From NCBI RefSeq assembly GCF_050003625.1, contig NC_134398.1:104014404-104078403 (forward strand): 64,000 nt of DNA, read 5' to 3'. Source of the stretch: Haematobia irritans (lineage: Eukaryota > Arthropoda > Insecta > Diptera > Muscidae). The translations under genes and the position numbers were made by a program. Positions 46,201-54,575 of this stretch are shown here, one piece after another; position 1 is the first letter of the stretch, and every line of letters begins with the position of its first letter. Under the pieces are notes generated by a model, which saw only the letters and a program-made list of their open reading frames with translations, had not been told where the DNA came from and did not search any database.

Positions 46201-46824
46201 CTTGGTATCAAGAAAACAAGGACCACGCCATTGCATCCGCAGTCTGATGGCATGGTAGAAAGGTTTAATCGCACTCTGGAAGAACATCTTCGAAAGGTGG
46301 TGGATAACGGCCAACGAGACTGGGACGATCATATACCAAAGTTTTTGCTGTCGTATAGATCAGCCATACATGATTCTACGTCACGAACACCGGCCAAGGT
46401 CCTATTCGGAACGGAATTGAAGTTGCCCGGAGATTTGATATTTGGCGCTACACCCAATGAGCTCGCCATGGAAGAAACCAGTAACGACATACCAAACACA
46501 TTTGGTAAAGTTCACGAATCAGTGCGAAACAAAATAAAAATGGTTAGCAACAGAATGAAGGCGAGATATGATCGTGCAGCAAACACTGAGGGCTTTAGTG
46601 AAGGACAACTGGTTCTGCTATTCAACCCGCAACGAAAGAAAGGATTATGTCCTAAACTACAAACACAGTGGGAAGGCCCATATAAAGTCATCAAGAAGAT
46701 CAATGATGTTGTATACCGCATTCAAAAAGACGACAGCCCAAGGTCAAAGATGAAAGTCGTTCACCTGGAACGTTTGGCTCCATACGGAACGGGTTCTGTG
46801 CCTATTCGGGACGAACAGGCTTAA
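43228..46824 (+). CDS. pol: Gypsy-1 copy 2 Pol (protease - RT - RNase H - integrase)
   Basis: The frame is open from 43228, overlaps the end of gag in the -1 frame and has no convincing start codon, so it is probably made as a Gag-Pol fusion. Numbering from 43333, the protease active site is LDTGAS (D17). RT has FCVDYRKLND and YLDD (433-436). RNase H has FVLDTDAS, RRELLAV and RTDHSALRWL. Integrase has an H-H-C-C zinc module (GGHLGITK... CEKCIKAK). Its D880, D940, E976 triad keeps the D-x35-E spacing. A GPY/F-like end is QWEGPYKVIKK. There is no chromodomain or env. All catalytic residues are present. Confidence 0.95.
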   Translation, partial: FTFKLNRASSAGQELAPTCDGPTISIAIVQQKNNNLTIAGGINGYKRTLTLDTGASKSIIRSDLVRGKVTPLIGVKLRTATGEPATVYGKVPVKLTIANKSVNYEFIVADIVDEVIIGADFMIAFGLNLDLKRRVMTWCDIEIPVNVGYSENTPVRYLTMSQPESIPPNAETIIWVSMNGDCEVGKLWVVEPAENKNNNILIANALVTTNEEGLIPVRVLNLSDHQEQIGKFSDIGKCTPAEAIVNLESKSPKKHNEVMKHLEGYVETWTRHLSPSEKNKAKKLLWKNASAFAIEKKNQGRTSVVKHEINTTEERPIKQAPRSVPLAKQDEVQKLVKEMAESGVIEPSSSPWCSPVVLVKKKDGSTRFCVDYRKLNDVTKKDSYPLPRIDDTLDTLAGTTWFSTLDLQSGYWQVEIAEKDKEKTAFGVNGGLWQFNVMPFGLCNAPATFERLMERVLKGLHWKSCLIYLDDIIVMGKTFDEHLKNLKDVIQQLSAAGLRLNAKKCSLFQREVKYLGHQVTAEGISTDEDKIQAVKDWPRPRNLHELRSFLGLCTYYRRFVPNFASIAASLHKLTQKGTKFQWSEEQEQSFHHLKELLCSTPVLAYPIPGEKFVLDTDASAYGIGGVLSQQIEGKEKVIGYFSRTLSKPEKNYCVTRRELLAVIESVKHYHKYLYGQNFLLRTDHSALRWLLQFKNPEAQLARWIERLQSYDFSIEHRKGGKHGNADALSRRPCNVECKHCSKAEHKEEIVDIRLLHVEPGVDWPAEQRKDLILSKIISAKEEDKKPSKKDIAAESPLMKSYWAQWDSLCLVNGTLQRKWESEDGKNSRNLIIVPDSKVKDVLTEFHNGPSGGHLGITKTAEKVKQRFYWVGCQKSIAEWVANCEKCIKAKGPRRKSRGPMQEYRPGAPFERIAMDVAGPFPVSDSGNRYVLVVMDYFSKWPEVYAIPNQEAKTIVDVVDKNWICRYGVPTEIHSDQGRNFESAIFKEMCDSLGIKKTRTTPLHPQSDGMVERFNRTLEEHLRKVVDNGQRDWDDHIPKFLLSYRSAIHDSTSRTPAKVLFGTELKLPGDLIFGATPNELAMEETSNDIPNTFGKVHESVRNKIKMVSNRMKARYDRAANTEGFSEGQLVLLFNPQRKKGLCPKLQTQWEGPYKVIKKINDVVYRIQKDDSPRSKMKVVHLERLAPYGTGSVPIRDEQA
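43234..43293 (+). promoter_or_regulatory. Gypsy-1 copy 2 -1 frameshift signal (slippery site + pseudoknot)
   Basis: The heptamer T_TTA_AAC (43234-43240) abuts the gag stop. After a 6-base spacer, a 10-bp stem (43247-43256 with 43267-43276) encloses GGGGC (43260-43264). That loop sequence can pair with GCCCC (43289-43293), forming an H-type pseudoknot with loops of 3, 2 and 12 bases. Slipping back one base enters the open pol frame. Confidence 0.82.
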
Positions 46825-46835
46825 GCGGGAGGCAG
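46825..46835 (+). promoter_or_regulatory. Gypsy-1 copy 2 polypurine tract
   Basis: gcgggaggcag precedes the last LTR. Confidence 0.6.
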
Positions 46836-47430
46836 TGTTACGAATGTGATATTTCTTGATTTAAGTTTATTTAAATTAGTTTACGTTAATTTAAATTTCA
46901 AATTGTAACGATAAAATTACGTCATAACTTGTTAGAGTCATTTCTTTATTTTCTAGTACTTTCTTAAACATCTTTTGTGTTTCCAATCGTTCATTGTAAA
47001 AGTAACGCCTTTTGTTTTATGCCTGCACGACATCTACCTAATCTAGTAGAATGCACTAGATTATTAGCATAAGCCTAAAAGTATGTGTGCCATATCACCT
47101 GTAAAGTAACGCCGATAGAATATTCCAGATGGCTGTAGGCAATGAAGATAACCAGTTGAATATGTGGTGTTAGATAAATTGTACAAGATAGTTCTAGATG
47201 GTTGTAGGCCAGAATATCCAGAATTTTCGAAATCGTCAAATCACGGTATATAAGCCCCTGGCGGAGGGAGCAGTCAAGTCAGTCGTAAGCTAAAGTTTAT
47301 ACAGTACACATCGTAGAGCAAATAAGTGAAGCCATCAGTTAAACTAATAAATTGTAGATTGTCGTTAGTTGAAAAGGACTGTGTTTTAATTATCGGGTTA
47401 TTAAACACGCCTCAATATAAAAACGTAACA
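46836..47430 (+). repeat. Gypsy-1 LTR 3
   Basis: 595 bp, TGTTACG...CGTAACA, followed by the atat TSD (47431-47434). Confidence 0.96.
47247..47284 (+). promoter_or_regulatory. Gypsy-1 LTR 3 core promoter
   Basis: Same TATATAA and TCAGTC pair; it faces outward into BEL-1 antisense and the hAT-like element. Confidence 0.6.
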
Positions 47431-47434
47431 ATAT

Positions 47435-47548
47435 GTTTCGTGCTTAAGTATTCGAGCTACTGCGGGTTGAGTTGCTTCGACATCAGATGCCAGTTGTAAT
47501 AGCGTACGTATAGCGAGGAACGCCCCGCAATTAATGCCAAAAGTTACT
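47435..47548 (-). pseudogene. BEL-1 reverse transcriptase segment before YVDD
   Basis: The minus strand reads VTFGINCGAFLAIRTLLQLA and then ARILKHET, the conserved block just before the BEL RT YVDD. It is bounded by the hAT-like TSD on the right and the Gypsy-1 TSD on the left; the flanking BEL segments are in register on both sides. Confidence 0.85.
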
Positions 47549-47690
47549 GTTTTGACCAGGGATCCGGAGCGGTCCATTTTTTCGCTCCGCTCCGCTCCCG
47601 CTCCGGAGAAAAAAAATCGCTCTGCTCCACGCTCCGCTCCGAGAAAAAAAAATCGCTCCGCTCCGCTCCTCTTCGAGAAAAATCGGGCGG

Positions 47691-48200
47691 TACATATATA
47701 TGGGAGCTATAGCTATATCTGGGAAAATCGGGCGATACATATATATGAGAGCTATATCTAAATCTGAACCGATTTATATGAAATTTTGCAGACTTGAAGG
47801 GCGATGAAAAAGATTACCTTTTGGCAAATTTGGCGACGATCCGTTTGGAAAAAAGCACAGCGTGACCCCATTTGTCGAAATCGGGCGATACATATATATG
47901 GGAGCTATATCTAAATTTGATCCGATTTCTTCCAAATTCAATAGCGTTCGTCGTTGTGCCCAAAAACTCCCTGTACCAAATTTCATCAAAATCGGTTAAT
48001 AATTGCCACCGGAATCCTGTGAACAACAAATACATGGACAGACGGACGGACGGACGGACACCAAGCGCTAGATCGACTCAGGAGGTGATTCTGAGTCGAT
48101 CGGTATATATTTTATGGGGTCTAAAATCAATATTTCTGGTAGGCACATTTTTTGGCAGATCAAACTTATTATACCCTAACCACTATGTGGTTTAGGGTAT
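47691..48200. repeat. Composite dispersed repeat fragment inside the hAT-like element
   Basis: It includes gggagctatatctaaatctg units, the (GGAC)n run, the gatcgactcag hairpin and the terminal gtttagggtata hairpin. It is the same 3' end as 11840-12155. Confidence 0.85.
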
Positions 48201-48657
48201 AATGACTTTAAAACAATTTGTTGAAACATTTTATTAATTTTGAAGATTTTTTCAGAAATATTAAATCCATTTTGACTTCATTAAAACGAAATTTTCATTC
48301 ATGTTAGGATACACATTTTTGTGTAGAATCACTTAGCTATAAGGACAAACAGACTTCATTGAAAAGTTTAGAGACTTTTAGACAAGGAAAAAACTTTATA
48401 TCAGAGAAATACGTCTTCTATTCTAAGCAAAATTCGTATTCGTATTTTAAGCATGTGAAATATTTGGCCTCCCGACAATATTCTTTGCGGTGCACCATCT
48501 ACTATTTAATATGTAATAGAAACCAAATTTATGAAAATGGACCAGAATGGACCAGAATGGACCAAATTCTGTTTGGTCCGACCATCGGACCAAATTTAAA
48601 AATTAGAAATCTTTTGGACCAATTTTGGTCCGATCGGACCAAAACGGCAACGCTGAT
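48201..48657. repeat. Repeat block with GGTCC-rich palindromes
   Basis: It contains several ggacca/tggtcc words and the palindrome ttggtccgatcggaccaa. It ends cggcaacgctg at 48657. The block 47557-48657 recurs inverted at 58770-60008. Confidence 0.75.
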
Positions 48658-48808
48658 TGGAATTGAAAGTCTATACACAGAGTAGAAGTAACTACTCTCC
48701 GAAAGTTTTTTTTTTTGTTTTGCAACAGACGTAGAGAAAAGGTTTTGTAATATTTTATGATTTGACTTAAAAATGGGTATCTTAACATGAAACAAAAAAT
48801 TTATAGGC

Positions 48809-49252
48809 TAAGGTCAATTTGACTTTAATAATTCAGAAAAATTCTTTAAATTTAATGAAATTGTCTTTAAATTTGTTGTCTTTTTGCATATTGACTACAA
48901 AGCAAAAAATCGTTCAAATATAGGACATGTTTTTCAAAACTTTATTTTAAAGAAGTTTGTTACTTCAAACATAGCATAATTTCTACTGGGAGTCGAGTCC
49001 TAATTTGGAAAATAAAGTTGCCGTTAACTCGTTTTTAAAGGACTTTGATAGCATATGAAGAAAAAAAAGGTGAGAAAGCGAAAAATTAACATTTGCTTCC
49101 TAGAAGCAAGTACACAAAACCTAAATTTAAAAGAGAATTGTGTTTTAAAAGTGTCCTTGCTTGTATTCTCCGCTTCTTTGGCTCGGAATCAATACCAAAT
49201 TTTTTAAAGTAAAGACAAAATCTTTGGAACCGAGTATGCTTTTTTTTCAGTG
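48809..49252. repeat. Left arm of a large inverted repeat
   Basis: The arm runs from gtcaatttgactttaataat to ctttttttttcagtg and is inverted relative to 49582-50022. The spacer (49253-49581) shows nothing recognisable. Confidence 0.8.
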
Positions 49253-49581
49253 TATGTTTGCAACAACCTCCATCGAAATCAGTCCGTGGTATACCTACGA
49301 ATATTCTTACTCAGATCTAGTGTTACCTAATTTCGCTTTTTTCCCCTTTATTGTAAAAATACATTTTCGAACAGCGTTTTTAAGAAATGTTCGTTCTCAA
49401 AAAAGTAGATAACATGCAATAATACAAATCAAGTCATTAGTTTTCAATGTGAGAAAAAATTAAAATAAATAACCAAAATTGAAACTATCCATGATTTTAA
49501 TTAAATTTTCGAGAACTAATATCAGAAATAAGAGAATGCTAGGGTATAGTACAATAGTAAAGCAAATATGAATGTCCTTAC

Positions 49582-50234
49582 ACTGAAAAAACGCATGCCC
49601 GGTTCCAAAGATTTTGTCTTTACTTTAACAGTTTGGGTATTAATTCCGAGCCAAAGAAGCGGAGAATACAAGTAAGGATACTTTAAAGACGCAATTCTCT
49701 TTTAAATTTGGGGGTTATGTACTTGCTTCTAGGAAGCAAATGTTAATTTTTAATTTTTTTAGATTTTTTTCGTCAGTTGTTATCAAAATCCTTTAAAAAC
49801 GAGTTAACGGCACTTTTATTTTCCATATTAAGACTCGACTTCCAGTAGAAATTATGCTATGTTTCACGTAAAAAGCGTCTTTATTATAAAGTGTTGAAAA
49901 ACTTGTCTTATTTTTTAACGATTTTTTGCTTTGTAGGCAAGATGCAAAAAGGAAACAAATTTAAATACAATTTTATTAATTTTAAAGAATTTTTCTAAAT
50001 TATTAAAGTCACGTTGACCTTACCTCAAAAATTTTATCTTTCATGTTATGATACACACTTTTAAGTAAAATCACTTTATTATAAGGACATTACAACTTCA
50101 TTCAAAAGTTTATTGACTTTTGGACAAGGAAAAAACTTTATTGTAGAGAAATGCGTCTTCCATGTTAAGCAAAATTTGTATTCTTATTCTAAGGACATGA
50201 AATCTTTGACTTCACGACAATATTTTTTTCAGTA
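49582..50234. mobile_element. CACTGAAAAAA-ended element (653 bp), right arm of the inverted repeat
   Basis: The left end is CACTGAAAAAACGC; the reverse complement of the right end is TACTGAAAAAAATATTG (one terminal change). TA flanks both sides. Its left ~440 bp is the inverted copy of 48809-49252, and its right part repeats 48260-48490 directly. No coding capacity. Confidence 0.65.
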
Positions 50235-50667
50235 TAGAAAACTAAAAAATTAAATATAAATAAGATCGTTTAATTGCATTTATTTGGCGTTCATTATAAA
50301 CATCTTTTTAGTAATACGGGATGAAATTGATCGAAAGTACTGTTGTTACTTTTACAACACATACTAGAGATATATTTTGACATTTGCCGTTTTTGAAAAC
50401 AATTACTAAAAAAACACTTTGTGTTTTCCCCAATGTACGTACGTACAAAAATACATATCGTACATTTTAAACGTTTACTCACACTACGCTAAGTACTAAG
50501 TAATTTCAAAGTTACACATTTCATTCAAGTAATATTTTATTCGGAGCGGAGCGGTTTTTCATTTGGAAACCGCTCCGCTCCGTATTTTAGAAATGCCGCT
50601 CCCGCTCCGCTCCCGCTCCGGCAAAAAAAGGGTTTGCTCCGCTCCGCTCCGGATCCCTGGTTTTGAC

Positions 50668-51420
50668 TTGATAATCTTTAATAGAGTTATTATTGGATGG
50701 TTTGAATAAAATTCGTTGATACGGTCTATCATGGGGGTGTACAAGAATCTGTCTGAATATCCCCACAGAAAACATACTGATATTTCTGCCAATTAATAAT
50801 AACAGAAGTGAGGTCCGATTGTAATGTGGGACCGCTGCGTAATACGTCGTTAAGAGAATAGCTTGATTTCGTCTTTCGGGACGCATTAAAAACGACTCGA
50901 ACCTTTGTGGACTTATGTTCCGTTCGTAGAACCGCGTGATGTGTGAAGTAAAATGAATTAAATTTATCATCAAAAGAAATTTCGCGAGAAGTTTATTCTG
51001 CGTAATCAAGCGCTATATATTCGTTCAGAACATAATGGTTCTGTGTTCTTAGTTCAGAATCTTTGGATAGATTTCGTTCCATACGATTGTACTGAGCCAA
51101 AGCCATACATCTAGAAGGACCCAAGTACAATGAATCAGAAAATTCAAAAAAGTCGTACCATGTAACGACCATTGGGTAATCGAGTTGTAGTCTTTCTGTA
51201 ATATTCTTCACAGAACGCATCAGCAGCTGAGACGAGATGGGATGTAGGAGCTTTTTCTTGTTCCCAAAATTTTCTTAGCATTTCGTTCATAGAAGATTCT
51301 TCGAATTCATGAACATTTACGGAGAATGAATGTATCGTTTACGTCCGCATTGGACCACTGAGAATCCAGCCAAATATCGTATTATATAACAAAACGTATT
51401 AACAAAACGTTCGGAATCAT
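50668..51420 (-). pseudogene. BEL-1 reverse transcriptase N-terminal part
   Basis: The minus strand reads, across frameshifts, MLRKFWEQEKAPTS, CEEYYRKTTTR, SDSLYLGPSRCMALAQYNR, NEYIALDYAE, STKVRVVFNAS, SLNDVLRSGPTLQ and YRQILVHPHDRPYQRILF. This is the usual order of BEL/Pao RT. Frame changes are near 51150, 51000 and 50735. Upstream gag and protease are not recognised beyond 51420, so the element is 5'-truncated or diverged there. Confidence 0.85.
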
Positions 51421-51435
51421 TACCAAGGAATCATT

Positions 51436-51637
51436 ACCACCCAAAACCTAAAAAATTGCAATTTTTATATGAAAAATTTCTTTTGACCATATCTCCTTAT
51501 ATATGCGTCCTAGAGCGAAAATGACTTTAATTTGTGAACACCCCCAAAAAAAATTAAAAATCTACTCAAAACCTAGAAAACTCTACATTTTTAAATGAAA
51601 AACTTATTTTGCCCATATCTCCTAACCTAAGCGTCCT
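51436..51637. repeat. Two ~72-bp direct repeats
   Basis: cctaaaaaattgcaattttt...gcgtcct (51436-51512) recurs as cctagaaaactctacatttt...gcgtcct (51574-51637). No gene. Confidence 0.6.
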
Positions 51638-51648
51638 GGGTTTATTTT

Positions 51649-51788
51649 GAGTTTTGCTGCAAGTAGAGGATGCTGATGAGGAATGTGGTAATTCCGAAAC
51701 GTGCGTCCATCCAACCATCTTGCAGTCTATAGGGCTTTGTCCAAATAAATTTGACAAATATTCTTTTCCTCTGTTGGTTAAGCTACTC
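51649..51788 (+). repeat. Penelope-type (inferred) terminal repeat, unit 1
   Basis: A ~140-bp unit from agttttgctgcaagtag to ctgttggttaa contains hammerhead 1. It is repeated directly at 52075-52210. Tandem hammerhead-bearing terminal repeats are a known trait of Penelope-like elements. No GIY-YIG or RT ORF is present, so the family is inferred. Confidence 0.6.
51657..51725 (+). ncRNA. Type I hammerhead ribozyme, complete core
   Basis: The core CUGAUGA (51673-51679) and GAAA (51696-51699) are intact. Stem II is GGAAU/AUUCC (51680-51684 with 51691-51695). Stem III is a 3-bp minimal helix (A-C-G with C-G-U, 51699-51701 with 51704-51706) closed by two bases. The cleavage base is C51707. Stem I is GGAUG/CAUCC (51668-51672 with 51708-51712), an internal loop, then CUGCAAG/CUUGCAG (51657-51663 with 51719-51725). 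All listed pairs are Watson-Crick. It likely self-cleaves element RNA. Confidence 0.88.
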
Positions 51789-52074
51789 TTGTAGTTTAGT
51801 CAACACAATGGTTTTAAAGCTGAGATGAAAACAACAAATATGATTGAAGTACAAACCTACAATAAAAAACAAAACACGCATGAAGTAAGAGGAAGCACGC
51901 TCAAAATTAACCCAGCCAACTGCACTCAAATCGATGACTTGATGGTGGCAAAGGAAAAGAGAAATGTTTGTATGAATTTATTTCGGCATAAGCCGGCTAT
52001 CATAAACCGGAAGGTTCAAGTGTGGTTCACCATGGGTTTAGTGAACTGCCTGAATTTATTCTGATAATTGGTTG
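51789..52074 (+). other. Spacer between hammerhead repeats
   Basis: It has one 79-codon open frame (51825-52064) without recognisable domains. It may be the remnant of the element body. Confidence 0.4.
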
Positions 52075-52210
52075 ATAGTTTTGCTGCAAGTAGAGGATGC
52101 TGATAAGGAATGTGGTAATTCCGAAACGTGCGTCCATCCAACCATCTTACAGTCTATAGGGCTTTGCCCAAATAAATTTGACAAACATTCTTTTCCTCCG
52201 TTGGTTAACC
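52075..52210 (+). repeat. Penelope-type (inferred) terminal repeat, unit 2
   Basis: It is a direct copy of 51649-51788 with a few substitutions and contains hammerhead 2. Confidence 0.6.
52084..52152 (+). ncRNA. Hammerhead ribozyme copy, core-mutated
   Basis: It has the same fold as 51657-51725, but the core reads CUGAUAA. The G-to-A change at 52105 replaces the invariant G8. A second change (cttacag) unpairs one base of outer stem I. It is probably inactive. Confidence 0.8.
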
Positions 52211-52391
52211 CTTTCGGTTATTCTATGCCATATGGCATAGTCGCTTTTCAGTGACCATTTTAAGTTTATAGAGTTATGGTTTTTATCATTTCTGTATTTT
52301 TGTATTATTTTTTATGTGTTTCCTTCAAATTATTGCAAAAAAATTTAGTTAGAAGACCAAGTATATTGTGAAGTTTCAGAAAGCGTAGGTT

Positions 52392-52739
52392 AGGTTAGGT
52401 TAGGTTATGTGGCAGCCCGATGTATCAGGCTCACTTAGACTATTCAGTCCATTGTGATACCACAGTGGTGAACTTCTCTCTCATCACTGAGTGCTGCCCG
52501 ATTCCATGTTAAGCTCAATGACAAGGGACCTCCTTTTTAAAGCCGAGTCCGAACGGCGTTCCACATTCCAGTGAAACCACTTAGAGAAGCTTTGAAACCC
52601 TCAGAAATGTCACCAGCATTACTGAGGTGGGATAATCCACCGCTGAAAAATTTCTTGGTGTTCGGTCGTAGCAGGAATCGAACCCACGACCTTGTGTATG
52701 CAAGGCGGGCATGCTAACCATTGCACCACGGTGGCTCCC
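52392..52739 (-). mobile_element. tRNA-derived SINE with LINE-B-like 3' tail
   Basis: A 16-bp TSD (tcagaaagcgtaggtt, 52376-52391 and 52740-52755) flanks it. On the minus strand it begins with a tRNA-like head, has a ~180-bp body and ends in a ~75-bp tail (gtggtatcacaatggactga...cgggctgccac) with (CCTAA)n. The tail matches the 3' end of LINE-B (58179-58252). No ORF. Confidence 0.9.
52660..52736 (-). other. tRNA-like head of the SINE
   Basis: A-box-like TGGTGCAATGGTTAGCATG and B-box GGGTTCGATTCC are at tRNA spacing; the anticodon loop cttgcat is alanine-like (TGC). It resembles module 1 of the CAC family. Confidence 0.7.
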
Positions 52740-52755
52740 TCAGAAAGCGTAGGTT

Positions 52756-53254
52756 TCACATTTTAGCAAAAACAGATCATTTCGTTCTTTTATATATTTT
52801 ATTACAAAAATTACCTTTTTTGATAACTTTATTTAAGTTGTTTAGTAGATAATCATTCCTTCGATTAGTGTAAAAAAAACTGGATTCCTAAAGTAGTTCA
52901 ATAAGGCTGTACGATTTTTTTTAGTTGCTACTATGCCATACGGCATAGATCGCGTATTGAGGAAATTTAAATCACACACAAGGCTATGCTCTCTCATTCA
53001 TTCATCAACGAAACAGTGACGATTGAACACGTAATAAGATGTCTAAACTATAACTGGAAGTTAAAAAAACAGGATCTGTTTTTAATATTTTATAAGCTGA
53101 AAATTTCGAATGTGCAAATAGTTACTGGATGCCGTTCGAGTACTTTTCAGCAATTTTAAGCAAATAGAGTAAAATACAGTCCTATGCGCTTTACAGACTA
53201 TCAGTCATTCCGGACGGAATGTCCGTGTTTGTAAAGAATCTTATACGGTGTTCT
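52756..53254. other. No gene recognised
   Basis: AT-rich sequence. ctatgccatacggcatag (52930-52947) echoes ctatgccatatggcatag (52223-52240). It ends in the left TSD of LINE-B (53244-53254). Confidence 0.4.
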
Positions 53255-53365
53255 GATTTTTATTATTCAACCGTCGAACGGAACGGACGTGTTTTTAATA
53301 GCGGATAAAATCATCGTAATAAGTACCTACTACGATTTTCAAGTTTGGTGGGATATTGGGCCACC

Positions 53366-54575
53366 ATGCAGAGAAATTCAAAGACATCCACTGGGTTGCT
53401 AACTTCAGGGCGCAGTGGACGGGTATCGACTGGAGTTATAAATTTGGGCAATGACCAAGAGTTAGGCCCAATTAGTCGACCTGTAGACGGGTCGACAGGT
53501 AGCGACAATTTGACAAGTCGAACCTTTTCCAAGGTAACGGCATCAAAAGGAGGTAATCCCTCACGAAAGAGATTCAAGGAACGCAGAAATGCTTTGTTTA
53601 TCCTAAAGAAATTAGGATCAGTCGACCCAAGCACGTTGTCGGCTAAACAAAGCGATTCCTTAAAATGGGCTCAAGGAATTCTTGAGGCTGGAAAAAGGGA
53701 ACGATCACCGGATGAGCTGCCATCCTCCAAAAGGGATCAACGATCGTTTGCCTCAGTTGCTAAAGACAGCCTTGTGATGGCTATCATAAATAAAGGAGCA
53801 TTGGACGGTATGGTTCCAAAGCAAAAATGGGGGGAAATTGAGAATGCTTTGTCTGGCGTCTACTCGCAGGTGCTGGAAAAGTTTCCCGGCCCAGATCCTC
53901 GACACCAAGAGGCTGGTTGGTATCAAGGACGATTTAAACTAGTCGCATTTGAGGACCAGAGGTCCTGCTCTGATACTAATTGGTGAAGTTTGGGAAGGAG
54001 CTGCTCTAGAGTTAGTCGAGAAGAAAGACATACCGGCTAGACCAAGAGCACATGCGTGGATACCTGCAAACCCTCCTGACCCTGAATCTATTTTAAATAG
54101 ACTGAAACAATGCAATCCAGATCTTCCAACAGCTGATTGGAAGGTTGGCCGTTTGGATGAAGTGGATGGGCCAAGACGGCATGCAGTGTTTATATTGAAC
54201 ACTCAGTCTTTGCCACATCTAGCAAAGTCTCAGGGCCGTGTATGTTATGGCTTTCTTTATATCCAAATGAAGGTGTATAAAAACGATCAGCTAAAGGATT
54301 CAGAAATGGACAAGCCTCAGTCTGAATCAGAAGTAAGCGGATCCTCTTGCGAAGTCGAGGGAGATACCAAAGTTGAAGACATGGATAGATACCGTATGCG
54401 TGAGGAGGCTTCTACTGCCTCAGAACTCACCAAAGTTGAACCTATGGTTATTGCGAGAGTCACCGATATCTCTGAAGAGGACATTCTTGATGACTCGATT
54501 GAAGCGGCTGATGTGACGGTTGTTGAAAATCTCGATGGTCCTACGGATCCTCCAGATAAATCTTCATCATTGTAA
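53366..54575 (+). pseudogene. LINE-B ORF1 (Gag-like), frameshifted
   Basis: The start is the ATG at 53366 in the context ccaccATG. The first part (to 53986) is basic and Gly/Ser-rich, then helical, with WYQGRFKLVAFEDQRS. The second part (53949-54575, another frame) continues with GEVWEGAALELVEKKDIPAR, ARPRAHAWIPANPPDPE, CNPDLPTADWKV and an acidic Ser/Glu-rich end. The break lies around 53960-53990. I see no CCHC knuckle. ORF1 proteins of this class bind element RNA. It overlaps ORF2 by 41 bases. Confidence 0.8.

Larger units (their letters stand above)
35737..47430 (+). mobile_element. Gypsy-1: tandem LTR retrotransposon dimer with three LTRs
   Basis: Order: LTR (595 bp), internal copy 1 (4951 bp), LTR (595), internal copy 2 (4958), LTR (595). 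A single 4-bp TSD atat (35733-35736 and 47431-47434) flanks the whole unit, so it entered BEL-1 as one insertion event or grew from one afterwards. The two internal regions differ by a 7-bp deletion and only a handful of substitutions. No env frame follows pol. It belongs to the Ty3/gypsy group by gene order and motifs. Confidence 0.95.
47557..50659. mobile_element. hAT-like element, 3103 bp, with GC-rich GGAGCGG arms
   Basis: Termini are CAGGGATCCGGAGCGG and its complement CCGGATCCCTG. The 8-bp TSD gttttgac lies at 47549-47556 and 50660-50667, splitting BEL-1 RT. Subterminal arms are dense (GGAGCGGAGCG)n-type repeats. The TIR starting CAG and the 8-bp TSD place it in hAT. No transposase ORF was found; the interior is filled with other repeats. 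Confidence 0.85.

Noticed and set aside
36730..46753. Minus-strand and alternative-frame ORFs inside Gypsy-1
   Set aside because: They are shadows of gag and pol; identical in both copies because the DNA is, with no domain signal.
41272..47430. env gene in Gypsy-1
   Set aside because: pol ends 11 bases before the LTR in both copies, leaving no room.
49161..49412. 83-codon ORF in the hAT-like element
   Set aside because: It crosses the end of an inverted-repeat arm and has no transposase motif.
52381..52405. Telomeric TTAGG array
   Set aside because: Only about four units, and they are the 3' tail of the SINE; the same tail ends LINE-B.
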